DNA of 64,000 bases. Source: Lolium rigidum (Eukaryota; Streptophyta; Magnoliopsida; Poales; Poaceae). The position numbers and the translations under genes are program-made. The notes under the pieces are model-generated. The model was not told the DNA's origin, ran no database searches, and worked only from the letters and a program-made list of their open reading frames with translations. The stretch covers positions 339,371,090-339,435,089 of the forward strand of contig NC_061514.1 of NCBI RefSeq assembly GCF_022539505.1, written 5' to 3'. Position 1 is the first letter of the stretch. The number at the start of each line of letters is the position of its first letter. Shown here one piece after another: positions 1 through 12,035 of the stretch.

Positions 1-627
1 TAGCTAGTAGCGCTACCGGTCCAACAAACTCTCCACGTGCACCACGGCACACGCTTGTGTTGCCGCCGCCATCTTCCGCAAACTCATCTTCAGGAGGAAT
101 CAATGCACCAGCCTTGTTAACCCTACTTTCAGCGCAACCACAACGCCAGACGCCACAAAAAAAATCAGAATCCTACAAGTACTTTAATTGTTGAGACCCC
201 GTTGGACATTGTGCGTGTATCTTACTTTGCATAAGAAAAGTACATATTTGTTGAACTTAATTTGCCTTATTTACGGGCTTGTTATATTTTGTGTTGCCAA
301 GTTATTGAATATAAAAAAACTTCTTGTTTTTAGTCATTTGACAACACCAATTTTATTACCAATGTATGGGTCACTTGCATCAAGCATGTTACAGTCGTAT
401 TGTAAACCAGCCTTCTTGAAACATAAGGCCTTAGCTCGGCTTTTTATAGAAAGCCACACATGTCAAACAACGTCATAATACATAAGTTCACAGCCCACAC
501 AAGTACGGCAGATACTTGGTTCACATAAAGGCTCACACATAAGCAAAAGTCTGCCAAAACACACACACGCATTGAGAAAAAGCCTGGTCCTCTTGTAGTC
601 TCGTGTACAAGCTTTGAAGTGATCCCA
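1..627. other. Left flank, no gene recognised
   Basis: I read both strands and see only short open stretches with no family resemblance. The right end (about 590-627) runs into the 3' end of the LINE remnant that follows and may be its 3' untranslated part. No terminal repeats or target duplications were visible. Confidence 0.5.
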
Positions 628-3560
628 TCACGTCATCTCAAAAGCTTGTTTGTCTCCCGCCCTGCTAAGTAATCTCCAGTCCTGCAAGCAGATGGTCATT
701 TTGAAAATGTAGTCAGCTAGCTGCGAGATGAAGTTTTTTCCAATGGTCATTTTTACCTCACGTTCCACAGCATCCAAAGCATCGCTGCTAGACAAATCCA
801 AACAAATGCTACGGGTTCGACCTGACAGTCCCTGTGAGATCTCCGTGAGGTCGCCGGCCACTACTGGATTCCAGTCACACTCGTGAAGCTTCCTCACACA
901 CGCCCACATAAACTTTACAAGGGCCCAGAGAAATAAAATATGGTTTGAGTTTTCAAACTCACCACATAGCGTGGTGCACTCCCCATCAGAGAGGCCATGC
1001 CTTTTCTAGATTTGATCACTCGATGTGAGCCTTCCTCTATTGAGTTGCCATAGGAAAATTCTAATTTTAGTTGTGATTTTGGAGCGCCACACATCCTTGA
1101 AGTGGATCATGGACCACGCCTCACTCAACCTGCGTTACATGGAGCTGCTTGAGGGGCCCCATATGATGCATCGAACATCCATGTCACAAAATGGAGCTCA
1201 TCATTGAGGCTCAATGAGTCAGTCTCTCGCGGGAGGTTATCCATGTAAATGATCTCGGCTGTCCCAAAGATCCCGTGGAATCGAAGCACCCAGCAGGACT
1301 CCACCCTCGCATCACTAATCTTGATATCTGGATTCACACAAATCGCAAACAAACATGGAAAACGATCACATAGAGGGTCCCTGCGCATTCATGAGTCCGT
1401 CCAAGAAGAGAGTCCACTTCCCATTGATGACGCAGTGTTTGGCTCCCATCTTTAAAAGATGCTTGATCTTTTGGATATTATTCCAGACCTTAGACCATCT
1501 AATTACTGAAGCCGAAAACACATCCCCATTCATAATGTATTTAGATCGGATGAGGTCTGCGTAGAGCCCCTGCTTGTTTTGGATCAATTTCCAAACCAAC
1601 TTCGTGAGCAAAGCCACATTCATCATGTTTGTGTTGATGATCCCAAGACCTATCAAGTCTTTGGATTTACACACCATCGCCTAGTTCACGATGTGATACT
1701 TGCGTTGTTCACCCAACCCTTCCCAGAAGAACCTTCTTCTTGACTTGTCCATTGACGAATGTGTACCATCATAAAGTATGTACAAACACATGGCAAAGGT
1801 GGGTAAGCTAGAGAGGCATGAGTTTTTCAGCTCCAACCTCGCCGCAGAAGAGAAGAACTTACCTTGACAGGGGTCCATCATTTGCCCCCACCGCACCGGT
1901 CAGGGACTCCCATTAATTCCGGAGCAATAGGAGCCGATCACTCACCTGTAACCCAAGAAAGTGATGGGGAAGGATCCAAGCTTGGAATTAAGAAAGTTGT
2001 CAATCCTTCACTGCTCCCTCTGATCTTCCCCAAGGATGACCACCTCGCTTTTGGATAAGTTTGTCTTAAGGCCACACATATTCTCGAAGCATAGGAGCAA
2101 AATAATTAGGTTCGTAATCCCATCCTTAGTTGGTTTGGTCATAATGATAGTTTCATCTGCGTATTCCAGGTGTGATACTCTGCCTGGAATAATTAAGGTG
2201 GTCGATCAAACCCTAGATATAAATAACTTCCCTAGCCGACCCCAGAATCATGGCAAGTGTGTCCACCATCAAATCGACAAGAAGAGGGGAGATGGGTCAT
2301 CCTGCCTCATTCCACGTGCATTCATAAAGTTGTGGCCAATCTCGCCATTCACATTTATTGTAGTATGCCCCTCCTCAGTGACCAGCTACATAAGGAGGTG
2401 AACCACCCCTAGTTCAAAGTCTTTACGGATAAGGATTGTACGGAGAAACTCCCAGTTCACCCTATCGTATGCCTTCTCGAAATCCAGTTTGAGTATAAGA
2501 TGCCCCCTCGCTTCTTCACCCGCACTTCATGGATAATCTCGTGTAGTGCCAGGACCCCTTTATGCAAACACCTACATTTAATGAAGGTTGTTTGGAGCCT
2601 ATTAATGGTACGGTGGGAAATAGGTGCTAGCCTGATTGTGTAAGCCTTCGTTGTAAACTTAAAAATAACACTAATGAGTGCAATAGGCCTATACTGCTTG
2701 ATGGAGTCAGCCCCAACACGTTTGGGACTAGGGCCGGGACGCCAAAGTTTACTCCCGACACGTCCGCCATCCCCATCGCAAACTCATTAAAGAGGTCAAT
2801 GATGGTGCCTTTAAGAATTCCCCAGAAGTTCTTCAAGAAAGCACCGAGTCCTCTTTCATATTAGCAAGCACCTCTTCCAGCTCCGCTAGAGAAAAGGTGA
2901 TTCCCCATGCTATGATTATCCTCATTCGACACATGCCTTTCCAAAGGACATAAGTCACGTCCGAGTGAGAAAACCCTCGCTTCACCCTCAGAACCCATAA
3001 ATCCAGGTAAAGCTGGTAAATGTGTGTCTAGTGTACGTCGTGTTGGCGTCCCCATGGTCATAACCAAATTAGGGATAGCACATTTTTGAAGCCTTCTGTT
3101 TGCAATCACATGGAAGTACGTCGTGTTGGCGTCACCCTTGAGGATCGAGTTAAATCTCCCCCTTCGGCGCAAGTATTCCTCCTCTCCCTAGCAAATTCTA
3201 TCAGCTGGCCTTCGAGGAAATACCCAAGCGCACAACCCTCCTCATCAAGACCCACAGAGTCTGTCAGAAGATTTGACGAAGGAGGTTCCCTTAGAGTCCT
3301 TCCGCTCCTTCCCCAAATTGGCCCCCAGCCTTTGAGGAATTGCTTGGTTCCCCTGGACAGGTTCCGCCACTACTTTATGGCGCGGCTCCCTCTGAGCGGA
3401 AATCTCAGAAATCTTAGCTAGCATGCTTCCTTCGAAGCCTTGCATCCCAGCCACCAGGTTTGGAAAAAGAACCGATTTGGTTTAACTATGTTGTCCTCCC
3501 CCGAGGATAGCAAGAGCGGAGTGTAGTCCGACCATGTCCTTGTCACCGATGTGTGGCTAC
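628..3560 (-). pseudogene. LINE (non-LTR retrotransposon) ORF2 remnant
   Basis: A decayed L1-type ORF2 read right to left in several frames. The C-terminal end of the endonuclease is near 3508-3531 (SDYTPLLL). The linker typical of plant LINEs (GDANTTYFHVIANRR) is near 3090-3150. Reverse transcriptase follows: LDFEKAYDRVNWEFL at about 2441-2492, a PLL-DLMVDTLAMIL stretch near 2255-2300, and the active-site box as YADE instead of YADD at 2151-2162. The thumb/connection region (GLGIINTNMMNVALL) is near 1600-1670, and a zf-RVT-like tail (CGEFENSNHILF and WNPV) is between about 860 and 1000. Stops and frameshifts break every domain, so it makes no working protein. In an active copy this protein nicks DNA and primes cDNA synthesis at the target. 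The N-terminal endonuclease and ORF1 are not found beside it. The family is certain from the motif order; the exact clade is not. Confidence 0.88.
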
Positions 3561-4065
3561 TGTCAGCAGGGGTGGACCTAGAGCCAAAATGAACCAATGT
3601 CATCCAATAGATCACACATAATGAAAGAACACGGATGTCACCTAGAGGGAGGGGTGAATAGGCGGTTTAAAGCTTTTACGAGATGGGCTTAACAAATGCG
3701 GAATAAAACTAGCGTTTACTTTGTCAAGCCCAAAGCCTATATACTATGGTTCGCCTATGTGCACCAACAACTTATGCTAAGAAATACAAGAAACTATGTG
3801 ATAGCAAGATATATAACTTCAATCACGATGGCTATCACAAAGTAAAGTGCATAAGTAAAGAGCTCGGGTATAGAGATAACCGAGGCACGCGGGAGACAAT
3901 GATTTATCCCGAAGTTCACACTCTTGCGAGTGCTAATCTCCGTTGGAGAGGTGCGGTAGCTTAGTGCTCCCGAACGCCACAAATGGCCTCACCTTGAGGT
4001 GTGGTTGCTCGATGCACACCAACGCCACAAAGGCCTCACCCCAAGATGTGGTAGTCACACCACAC

Positions 4066-5331
4066 TGAAAGGATCGTATGCCGCACCTAGAGGGGGGGGG
4101 GGTGAATAGGTGCTAACCAATTTTTAGTTCTTTTTCAATTTAGGCTTGACACAAAGGTAAATTCTCTAGATATGCAACTAAGTGAATTTACCTATATGAC
4201 AAGATAAGAAACTAAGCAAGATATAGCTTATGCAATATAAGAGATAGAATAGGTTAGAGGTAACCGAGAGTGGAGCACGCGATGACACGGAGATGATTCC
4301 CGTAGTTCCCTTCCTTTGCAAGAAGGTACGTCTACGTTTGGAGGAGTGTGGTTGCTACGAAAGCCAAACCAACAGCCACGAAGGCTTCACTCGCATCTCC
4401 GTGAGCAACGCCACAAAGGCCTAGCCCACTTCCACTAAGGGATTTCCTCGAGGCGGAAACCGGGCCTTTACAAGGTTCTTGGGGCACACATCCACAACTC
4501 AATTGGAGGCTCCCAAATCTGTAACAATACAACAATCAACAACAACACATCAACACAAATCAACTAGGGAACCAAAAAAGGAACACTAGCATGAGATCCC
4601 TCAAACAAATGAGGGGGAAATGAAAAACGCTTTGGTGAGGATGTAGATCGGTGGCTTCTCCTTCGAATCTCCAAAGATCAAGAGATTTGGTTGGGGTAGG
4701 AAGGAGATCTTGCAAATCTTGTGTTTCTTGAGGTGGCTCTAATGGAGGTGAAGCTTGGCAGATTTCTTGTGCAATGATTGAGCAAAGGGGTAAGGAAGAA
4801 GAAGAGGGGTATAAATACCCCTCCCCAAAATCCAGTCGTTGAGCTTGGGGGCCGGATAATCCGGCCTAAGTTAGGGCCGGATAATCCGCCCCCCTCGGAT
4901 AATCCGGCCTCCCGGTACAAAACCATGACAATGTCCGGCAATTGTCCGGCCCCTATCCGGAGAAGCATTTCTTCAGGTCCTTAGCCATGTTCGAGGGGGC
5001 CTGATATTCCTGAAATATCCGGCCCGGATAATCCGGCCTCGGTACAAAACCGGGACAATATCCGGGCAATTGTCCGGCCCCTATACTGAGTTGCATATCC
5101 TCAAGTCCTTAGCCGAAATTCTGGGGGCCGGATATTTTGGAAATATCCGGCCCGGATTATCCGGCCTGGTGAGTTTTTTGCTGATACTTTTTGACAGCAC
5201 TGACCACATCCAACACTCAAACACTCAAAACAAATGTATCTATATAATCCCTGTACCACTTAAACAAACATTAGTGTATCACATACATTGACATCAAACA
5301 CTCAAAACATAATATGAGAGATGTTCTTTCA
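4066..5331. mobile_element. Nested repeat I (1266 bp), same family as O
   Basis: Begins TGAAAGGATCG at 4066 and ends ATGTTCTTTCA at 5331, with exact 5-bp duplications CACAC at 4061-4065 and 5332-5336. Its interior repeats landmarks of O: the CACCTAGAGGGG...GTGAATAGG block (about 4083-4112), the CACTAAGGGATTTCC and GGCTCCCAA block (4403-4513, matched at 5381-5491 in O), a palindromic TATA-like GTATAAATACC near 4809, and the CCGGATAATCCGG array. It has no gene. The CACAC duplication is low complexity, but the ends plus the matching landmarks make a solo-LTR-like unit inside its own relative the best reading. Confidence 0.6.
4850..5166. repeat. Array of CCGGATAATCCGG-type palindromes
   Basis: The palindrome GGCCGGATAATCCGGCC and variants (GGATATTTTGGAAATATCC, CCGGCAATTGTCCGG) recur about ten times in two alternating blocks, each with GGTACAAAACC and TTGTCCGGCCCCTAT. 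Another unit sits in shell O near 5964-5980 and one is cut by element A at 6063/38491. No function is known to me; the dense perfect palindromes could fold or bind a protein. Confidence 0.7.
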
Positions 5332-6067
5332 CACACACCGAGCGCCACGAAGGCGCCTCACCTTATTCTCTGGTGACCCTCGCCACAAAGGCCTAGGTCA
5401 CGGTTCCACTAAGGGATTTCCTTCGAGGCGGAAACCAGACCTTACACAAAGCTTGGGGCACGCATCCACAACTTAATTGGAGGCTCCCAAGAAATCGCCA
5501 CAAAGGCCTTGAATCCGTCTAGGGTTCCAAGAACCCAAGAGTAACAACTTGCTTGCTTTCACTTCCACGAATCACCTTGGAGAACTTAAACCGATGCACC
5601 AAATGCAATGGAAAGAACACCACAAAGATGCTCAAGTCCTTCTCTCTCAAATTCCAACAAAGCTACAAAAGCTATTGGGGAAATAAGAGAGGGAGAACAA
5701 AGAGGAGAACACAAAATTCTCCAACATCTAGATCCCAAAGATTCACTCACAAAGAAATGATATGGTTTGGTTAAAGTGTGGATCTAGATCTCCTCTCTCT
5801 TTTCTCTCAAAAGGGGGCAAGAATCATGGAGGGATTAAGATATAGGGCAAGCTTCTCTAGATTAAAAATGGAGGAGGGAGAAAGTGAGAGAAGCACCAGC
5901 CCAAGGAGGAATAATGGGGGGTATTTATACCCTCTAGAAAAATCGAGCTGTTGCAGAATTCTGAGGCCGGATAATCCGGCCTAAGCAAGGGATGGATACC
6001 CCCCCCCCCCCGATTATCTGGTGCAAAGTAAAATATCCGGCATCCAGGGGCTTTGTAGCTTACCCGG

Positions 6068-6520
6068 TGATGGCGTGTGATGCACACGTCCATTGGGAAC
6101 CCCAAGAGGAAGGTGTGATGCGCACAGCAGTAAGTTTTCCCTCAGAAAGAAACCAAGGTTATCGAACCAGTAGGAGATGAAGGCCACGTGAAGGTTGTTG
6201 GTGAAGGAGTGTAGTGCGGCGCAACACCAGGGATTTCGGTGCCAACGTAGAACCTGCACAACACAATCAAAATACTTTGCCCCAACTTAACAGTGAGGTT
6301 GTCAATCTTACCGGCTTGCTGTAAACAAAGGATTAAACGTATGGTGTGGAGAATAATGTTTGCTTGCAAAGAACAACAGAGAACAGAGATTGCAGTAGAT
6401 TGTATTTCAGATGTAAAAGAATGGACCGGGGTCCATAGTTCACTAGTGGTGTCTCTCCAATAAGATAAATAGCATGTTGGGTGTACAAATTACAGTTGGG
6501 CAATTGACAAATAGAGAGGG
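6068..6520 (-). repeat. Element A 3' LTR, outer part
   Basis: The first 453 bp of the left LTR of A, from TGATGGCG to the GAGGG at which element C inserted. Its partner in the right LTR is 26800-27252, exactly the same length. Confidence 0.8.
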
Positions 6521-7923
6521 TGATGACCCACAAGTATAGGGGATCGCAACAGTCTTCGAGGGAAGTAAAACCCAATTTATTGATTCGACACAAGGGGAGC
6601 CAAAGAATATTTGTAAGCCTTAACAACGGAGTTGTCAATTCAGCTGCACCTGGAAACAAACTTGCTCGCAAGAGTTTATCAGTAGTAACAGTTTTATAGC
6701 AGTAGCAGTAGTGAAATATCAGCAGCAGTGTAACAAAGACATCAGTAGTGATTATAGTAAACAGCAGGATTAAAATACTGTAAGCACAGGGATGGATGAA
6801 CGGGCGTTGCATGGATGAGAGAAACTCATGTAACAATCAAGGTAGGGCATTTGCAGATAGTAATAAAACGGTGTCCAAGTACTAATCAATCAATAGGCAT
6901 GTGTTCCATATTTAGTCGTACGTGCTCGCAATGAGAAACTTGCACAACATCTTTTGTCCTACCAGCCGGTGGAAGCCGGGCCTCTAGGGAATCTACTGAA
7001 AATTAAGGTACTCCTTTTAATAGAACACCGGAGCAAAGCATTAACACTCCGTGAACACATGTGATCCTCATATCACCGCCTTCCCCTTCGGTTGTCCCAA
7101 TTTCGTCACTTTGGGGCCTCGGGTTCCGGACAACAATATGTGTATACAACTTGTAGGTAAGATCATAAAGCAATGAATATCATCATGAATTGATAACATG
7201 TTCAGATCTGAGATCATGGCACTCGGGCCCTAGTGACAAGCATTAAGCATAACAAGTTGCAACAATATCATAAAAGTACCAATTACGAACACTAGGCACT
7301 ATGCCCTAACAATCTTATGCTATTACACGACCAATCTCATCCAATCCCTACCATCCCCTTCAGCCTACAGCGGGGGAATTACTCACACATGGATGGGGGA
7401 AACATGGCTGGTCGATGGAGAGGCGTCGGTGGTGATGATGGCGATGATCTCCTCCAATTCCCCGTCCCGGCGGAGTGCCAGAACGGAGTTTCTGGTCCCG
7501 AGATGGAGTTTCGCGATGGCGGTGGTGTTCTGGATGTCTTCTGGCGATTTCGTCTAACCCCCCGTGCGTTTTTAGGTCGAAGACGTTAAGTAGTCTAGAG
7601 GGGGGCACCTGGGGCTGGCCGAGGCGCCGCCACCACAGGCCGGCGCGGCCCAGGGGCCTGCCACGCCGCCTGGTGGGGTGGCTGCCTCGTGGCCCCCCTC
7701 CTTCTGGTCTTCTGGCTCCGTTACTCTTCTGTGAAAATAGACCCATTGGAATTAATCCCGGGGATTTTCCTGAAAGTTGAGTTTCTGCACAAAAACGAGA
7801 CACCGTGGGCAATTCTGCCGAAAACAAGTCGTTAGTCCGTGTTAGTTGTATCCGAAATACACAAATTAGAGGCAAAACAATAGCAAAAGTGTTCGGGAAA
7901 GTAGATACGTTTTGGACGTATCA
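6521..7923 (-). repeat. Element C 3' LTR
   Basis: Left LTR of C, 1403 bp. It differs from the right copy at scattered positions (for example GGGGAGCC versus GGGAAGCC near 6596/12141), so the insertion is recent but not brand new. Short open frames inside it are not genes. Confidence 0.88.
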
Positions 7924-9679
7924 ACTCCGCCCAAGCTTAGCTTATTGCTTGTCCTCAAGCAATTCAGTTAACAACTGAGTGCGATAAAAGAACTTTCACG
8001 AACACATTTGTTCATATGATGTAAATATTCTCATGATATGGGCAAGTACTTAAGCAAGTCATAATAAGATACATGCAAATAAAGTCATCTAATAGCTATG
8101 TCAATCATGGAAAAGGTACCAACAAATTAATAATAAGCATCATGAATCATGTCTATCAAGAAGATTGCAATGTTCATAGAAGGATATGATAAAGTGGTAT
8201 CTCGCTTGCCCGTATTTGTACAGCAAAACATAAATGCTCGGGCACCTTCGAAGTTCATGGGAAGACTGGAAGTAGAGATTAGCAAAGATAAAAGCATCAA
8301 AGTTATACCACAGTTAATCACATTTTGGGACAAGCATATTATACTAAGAATGAAAGTTGTGCTCTCAAGAAAGTACTCAAAGAAAGGATGGAGACTCAAC
8401 GTAAAAGTAAAAGATTGACCCTTCGCAGAGGGAAGCAGGGATTAACATGTGCTAGAGCTTTTCATTTGTAAAACAGAAGTACAATTATTTTGAGAGGTGT
8501 TTGTTGTTGTCAACGAATGATAGTGGGTACTCTAACTACCTCGTCAACCAGACTTTCAAGAGCGGCTCCCATGAAGGACGTTATCTCTACCAGCAAGGTA
8601 AATCATCCCTCTTCTCTTTTGTTTACACACGTATTTTAGATTTATTATGGATGACACTCCCCCCAACCTTTTCTTACACAATCCATGGCTAACCGAACCC
8701 TCGGGTGCCTTCCATCAATCACATACCATGGAGGAGTGTCTATTTGCAATTTAAGTTGCTTACTGATAAATCAGGGCAAAACATGTGAAGAGAATTATTA
8801 ATGAAAGTTGATTAATTGGAGCCAGGAACCCCGTTGCCGCCTCTTTTTGCAAAATTATTGGATAAGCGGATGTGCCACTAGTCCATTATGAAAGTCTGTC
8901 AGGAGTAAATGACAAGATTGAAAGATAAACACCACATATTTCCTCATGAGCTATAAAACATTGACACAAATAAGAGATAATAAAGTTTTGAATTGTTTAA
9001 AGGTAGCACATGAAATATTTACTTGGAATGGCAGAAAATACCACATAGTAGGTAGGTATGGTGGACACACATGGCATAGGTTTTGGCTCAAGGTTTTGGA
9101 TGCACGAGAAGCATTTCCTCTCAGTACAAGGCTTTGGCTAGCAAGGTTGTTTGAAGCAAACACAAGTATGAACCGGTACAGCAAAACTTACATCAGAACA
9201 TATTTCAAGCATTATAAGACTCTACATTGTCTTTCTTGTTGCTCAAACACTTTTACTAGAAAATATCTAGACCTTAGAGAGACCAATCATGCAAACCAAT
9301 TTCAACAAGCTCTACGGTAGTTCTCCACTAATAGGTTTAAACTACATGGTGCAAGCTTAGTCATGATCTACTTGAGAGCTCAAAACAATTTCCAAGTATC
9401 AAATTATCCAAGACAATATGAGGCATTTTCTGTTTCCAACCAAATAACAATAAGTGTAATAGCTTCCAACTTTTGTCATGAACCTTAAAAGTAAAACGAA
9501 GAACACCAGTGTTCATATGAAAAAGAGGAGCGTGTCTCTCTCCCACACAAGGATTGCTAGGATCCGATCTTATTCAAACAAAAACAAAAAAAAACACAGA
9601 CGCTCCAAGTAAAGCACATAAGATGTGACCGAATAAAAATATAATTTCAGTAGAAGAAACCTGATAAGTTGATGAAGAA

Positions 9680-9700
9680 GGGGATGCCTTGGGCATCCCC
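9680..9700. repeat. Conserved hairpin GGGGATGCC-TTG-GGCATCCCC
   Basis: A perfect 9-bp-stem inverted repeat beside AAGCTTAGAC, followed 60-70 bp later by a second GGGGGCATCCC-AAGCTTAGAC. The same pair occurs at about 16723-16743 in A (one stem mismatch) and 30754-30774 in B. The strand-reversed motif AAGCTTGGGGATGC is also the purine tract next to the 3' LTRs of A and B, so these internal copies may be extra or decoy polypurine tracts. Confidence 0.6.
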
Positions 9701-10332
9701 AAGCTTAGACGCTTGAGTCTTCTTAAAATATGAAGGGATGAACCACGGGGGCATCCCAAGCTTAGACTTTTCACTTTTCTTGATCATATATCATCCTCCT
9801 CTCTTGACCCTTGAAAACTTCCTTCACACCAAACTTCTCATAAACTTCATTAGAGGGGTTAGTACTCAAAAAAAACTTTAATCCACTTTAGTCCTGTAGT
9901 GACATATTGCAAGAACTCAATAAAACATTAGCTACAGCTCTCCAAGTCTAGAAAGCCTTGCTTAAAGTCCACAAGAGACAATGCAAAAAACAGAGACAGA
10001 ATCTGCCAAAACAGAACAGCCAGTAAAGACGGATTTTTAAGAGGTACTTACGTTGCTCAAATCAGAAAACTCAAAACTAATGAAAGTTGCGTACATATCT
10101 GAGGATCACTCACGTAAACTGGCAGATTTTTCTGAGTTACCTACAGAGAATCCTACCCAAATTCGTGACAGCAAGAAATCTGTTTCTCGCGAGAAATCCA
10201 AATCTAGCATCAACCTTCTATTAGAGACTTTACTTGGCACAACATTGCAATAAAATAAAGATAAGGAGAGGTTGCTACAAGTAGTAACAACTTCCAAAAC
10301 ACAACAAAACAATAGCAAAATAAAGACATGGG

Positions 10333-11364
10333 TTATCTCCCAAGAAGTGCTTTCTTTATAGCCATTAAGATGGGCTCAACAATTTTAATGATGCACTCGC
10401 AAGAAATAAGAGTTGAAGCAAAAGAGAGCATCAAAAGCAAATAAGAAACACATTTAAGTCTAACCCGTTTCCTATGCATAGGAATCTTGTACACAAATAA
10501 ATTCATGAAGAACAAAGTGACAAGCATAGAAAGATAAAACAAGAGTAACTTCAAAAGTTTCAGCATATAGAGAGGTGTTTTAGTACCATGCAAATTTCTA
10601 CAACCATATTTTCTTCTCTCATAATAATTTTCAGTAGCTTCATGAATAAACTCAACAATATAACTATCACATAAAGCATGCTTTTCATGATCCATAAACA
10701 CATAATTTTTATCAAGCTCAAAAATAGTGGGATTAAAACTTTCAAACTCACTTTTATCAATAATGTAACAAGATGATTGATCAATCTTAAAATATATGGG
10801 ACTCATAGATAAAGTCAAGATCTCTCCAATACCATTTTCATTAGTAGTACAATTAATATTATCAAGTAACTTAGGACCATCATCTAGAGATTTATCATAA
10901 ACATTTGCCAAGCAAAACTCTTTAGTACCATGCATTTCGACATCAGGCACAAACAAAGCATTATCATAAGATTTATCAAAATAGCATGGATTATCATGAA
11001 TAACAGTAGCATAATTATTCTCACAAGTTTTACTCATAGGGAATATTTCAAGAGAATCCACAGGAACATAACATTCATCCGCCTTTGGTAAGCATGGAGG
11101 ACAATCAAATAGTGTAAGAGATAAAAAGTTACTCTCATTAGAAGGTTGGCATGGGTAGCTAATCCATTCTTCCTCCTTCTGTTCATCACTCTCCTCTTCT
11201 TTTTCATCCAATGAGCTTTCAGGTTCATCAATTTTCTCCTCTTTTTCATCCAATGAGCTTTCAGGTTCATCAATTTCTTCTTCCACTCGGTTCCTGCAAA
11301 TTGTGAGTGCATTCTTGTGCATTAATGAGTCTCTCTTTATAATCAATGATATAAGGATTATCAC
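10333..11364 (-). CDS. Uncharacterised acidic protein with two C-terminal membrane segments, in element C
   Basis: A 343-residue open frame, the only long one in element C. The N-terminal part (about 28-65) is highly acidic and has a duplicated 15-residue unit with core DEPESSLDEKEE, coded by a 45-bp tandem repeat at about 11210-11290. The middle (about 66-255) is Cys- and Asp/Asn-rich with no motif I can assign. The C-terminus has two strongly hydrophobic stretches (about 266-292 and 306-322) separated by the basic segment MHRKRVRLK, so it should be a membrane-anchored protein. It has no gag zinc knuckle, protease, RT or integrase motif. I recall similar ORFs in other non-autonomous grass LTR elements but know no function. 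An env-like role is possible and unproven. The first ATG was taken as start; an upstream exon cannot be excluded. Confidence 0.6.
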   Translation of the reverse strand: MIILISLIIKRDSLMHKNALTICRNRVEEEIDEPESSLDEKEEKIDEPESSLDEKEEESDEQKEEEWISYPCQPSNESNFLSLTLFDCPPCLPKADECYVPVDSLEIFPMSKTCENNYATVIHDNPCYFDKSYDNALFVPDVEMHGTKEFCLANVYDKSLDDGPKLLDNINCTTNENGIGEILTLSMSPIYFKIDQSSCYIIDKSEFESFNPTIFELDKNYVFMDHEKHALCDSYIVEFIHEATENYYERRKYGCRNLHGTKTPLYMLKLLKLLLFYLSMLVTLFFMNLFVYKIPMHRKRVRLKCVSYLLLMLSFASTLISCECIIKIVEPILMAIKKALLGR

Positions 11365-11833
11365 TGTAACTTTCTATGCAAAAATTAAGGATAGAAGAGA
11401 CATAATGTTTAAGGTCCTTACAAACAGCACAAGTTTCATAATTTTTTAGACATGAAGGATTCTATCTCAGAGGCTCCCAAAAATAAGACAAATTGTTCTA
11501 CCTCTTCGAACCCAAAATGAATATAGCTATTGCAATTATAGTTCTTAATTAAAACTTCCTCACTAAAGCCACATTGAAATTAAAGATGTTTAGTATCCTG
11601 TTGAGAGCAACAGTTTATATCATGGCGTTTAAGCAAGATTTTAGCAATTGCATTCAATTTTTCTACCACAACACTCATAACTTTACCCGTTCTTGATTCT
11701 CTATAATTATTATATAATACTATAAGCTCCAAATAGGTTGTAGGATCTCCCATAATAGCAGTTTTTAATTTTTAGGTTTTTCAATTTTTTATGGATTTTT
11801 GTGTATATGAGAAAAGTAAAACAAAACAAAAAC

Positions 11834-11990
11834 AAACTAGACAAAAGTAAACTAAGCAAAATAATACTAGACAGAAATAAACTAAGCACAAATAAACTAG
11901 ACAAAAGTAAACTAAGCAAAATAATACTAGATAGAAATAAACTAAGCACAAATAAACTAGACAAAAGTAAACTAAGCAAAACAAAATAAA
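11834..11990. repeat. 60-bp tandem repeat in leader of element C
   Basis: About 2.6 copies of a 60-bp A-rich unit beginning AACTAGACAAAAGTAAAC, starting at 11834, 11894 and 11954. It lies between primer site and ORF, that is in the 5' untranslated leader of the minus-strand transcript. Open frames here are repeat artefacts. Confidence 0.8.
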
Positions 11991-12035
11991 ATAAAATAAA
12001 ACAGAGAGAGAGGTAGAGTGTACTCCCCAGGTGCC

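Noticed and set aside
4850..5166. CRISPR-like array
   Set aside because: Units are palindromic and irregularly spaced with no unique spacers of constant length, in a plant nuclear repeat.
7317..7875. Open frames of 90-171 aa in GC-rich blocks, repeated at 12862-13418, 14070-14585, 28376-28907, 34888-35416 and 37934-38459
   Set aside because: They recur at equivalent LTR positions on both strands and resemble no protein; they are LTR sequence.
8946..9320. 124-aa plus-strand frame in element C
   Set aside because: The homologous stretches in A and B are not open, so it is part of the non-coding module.
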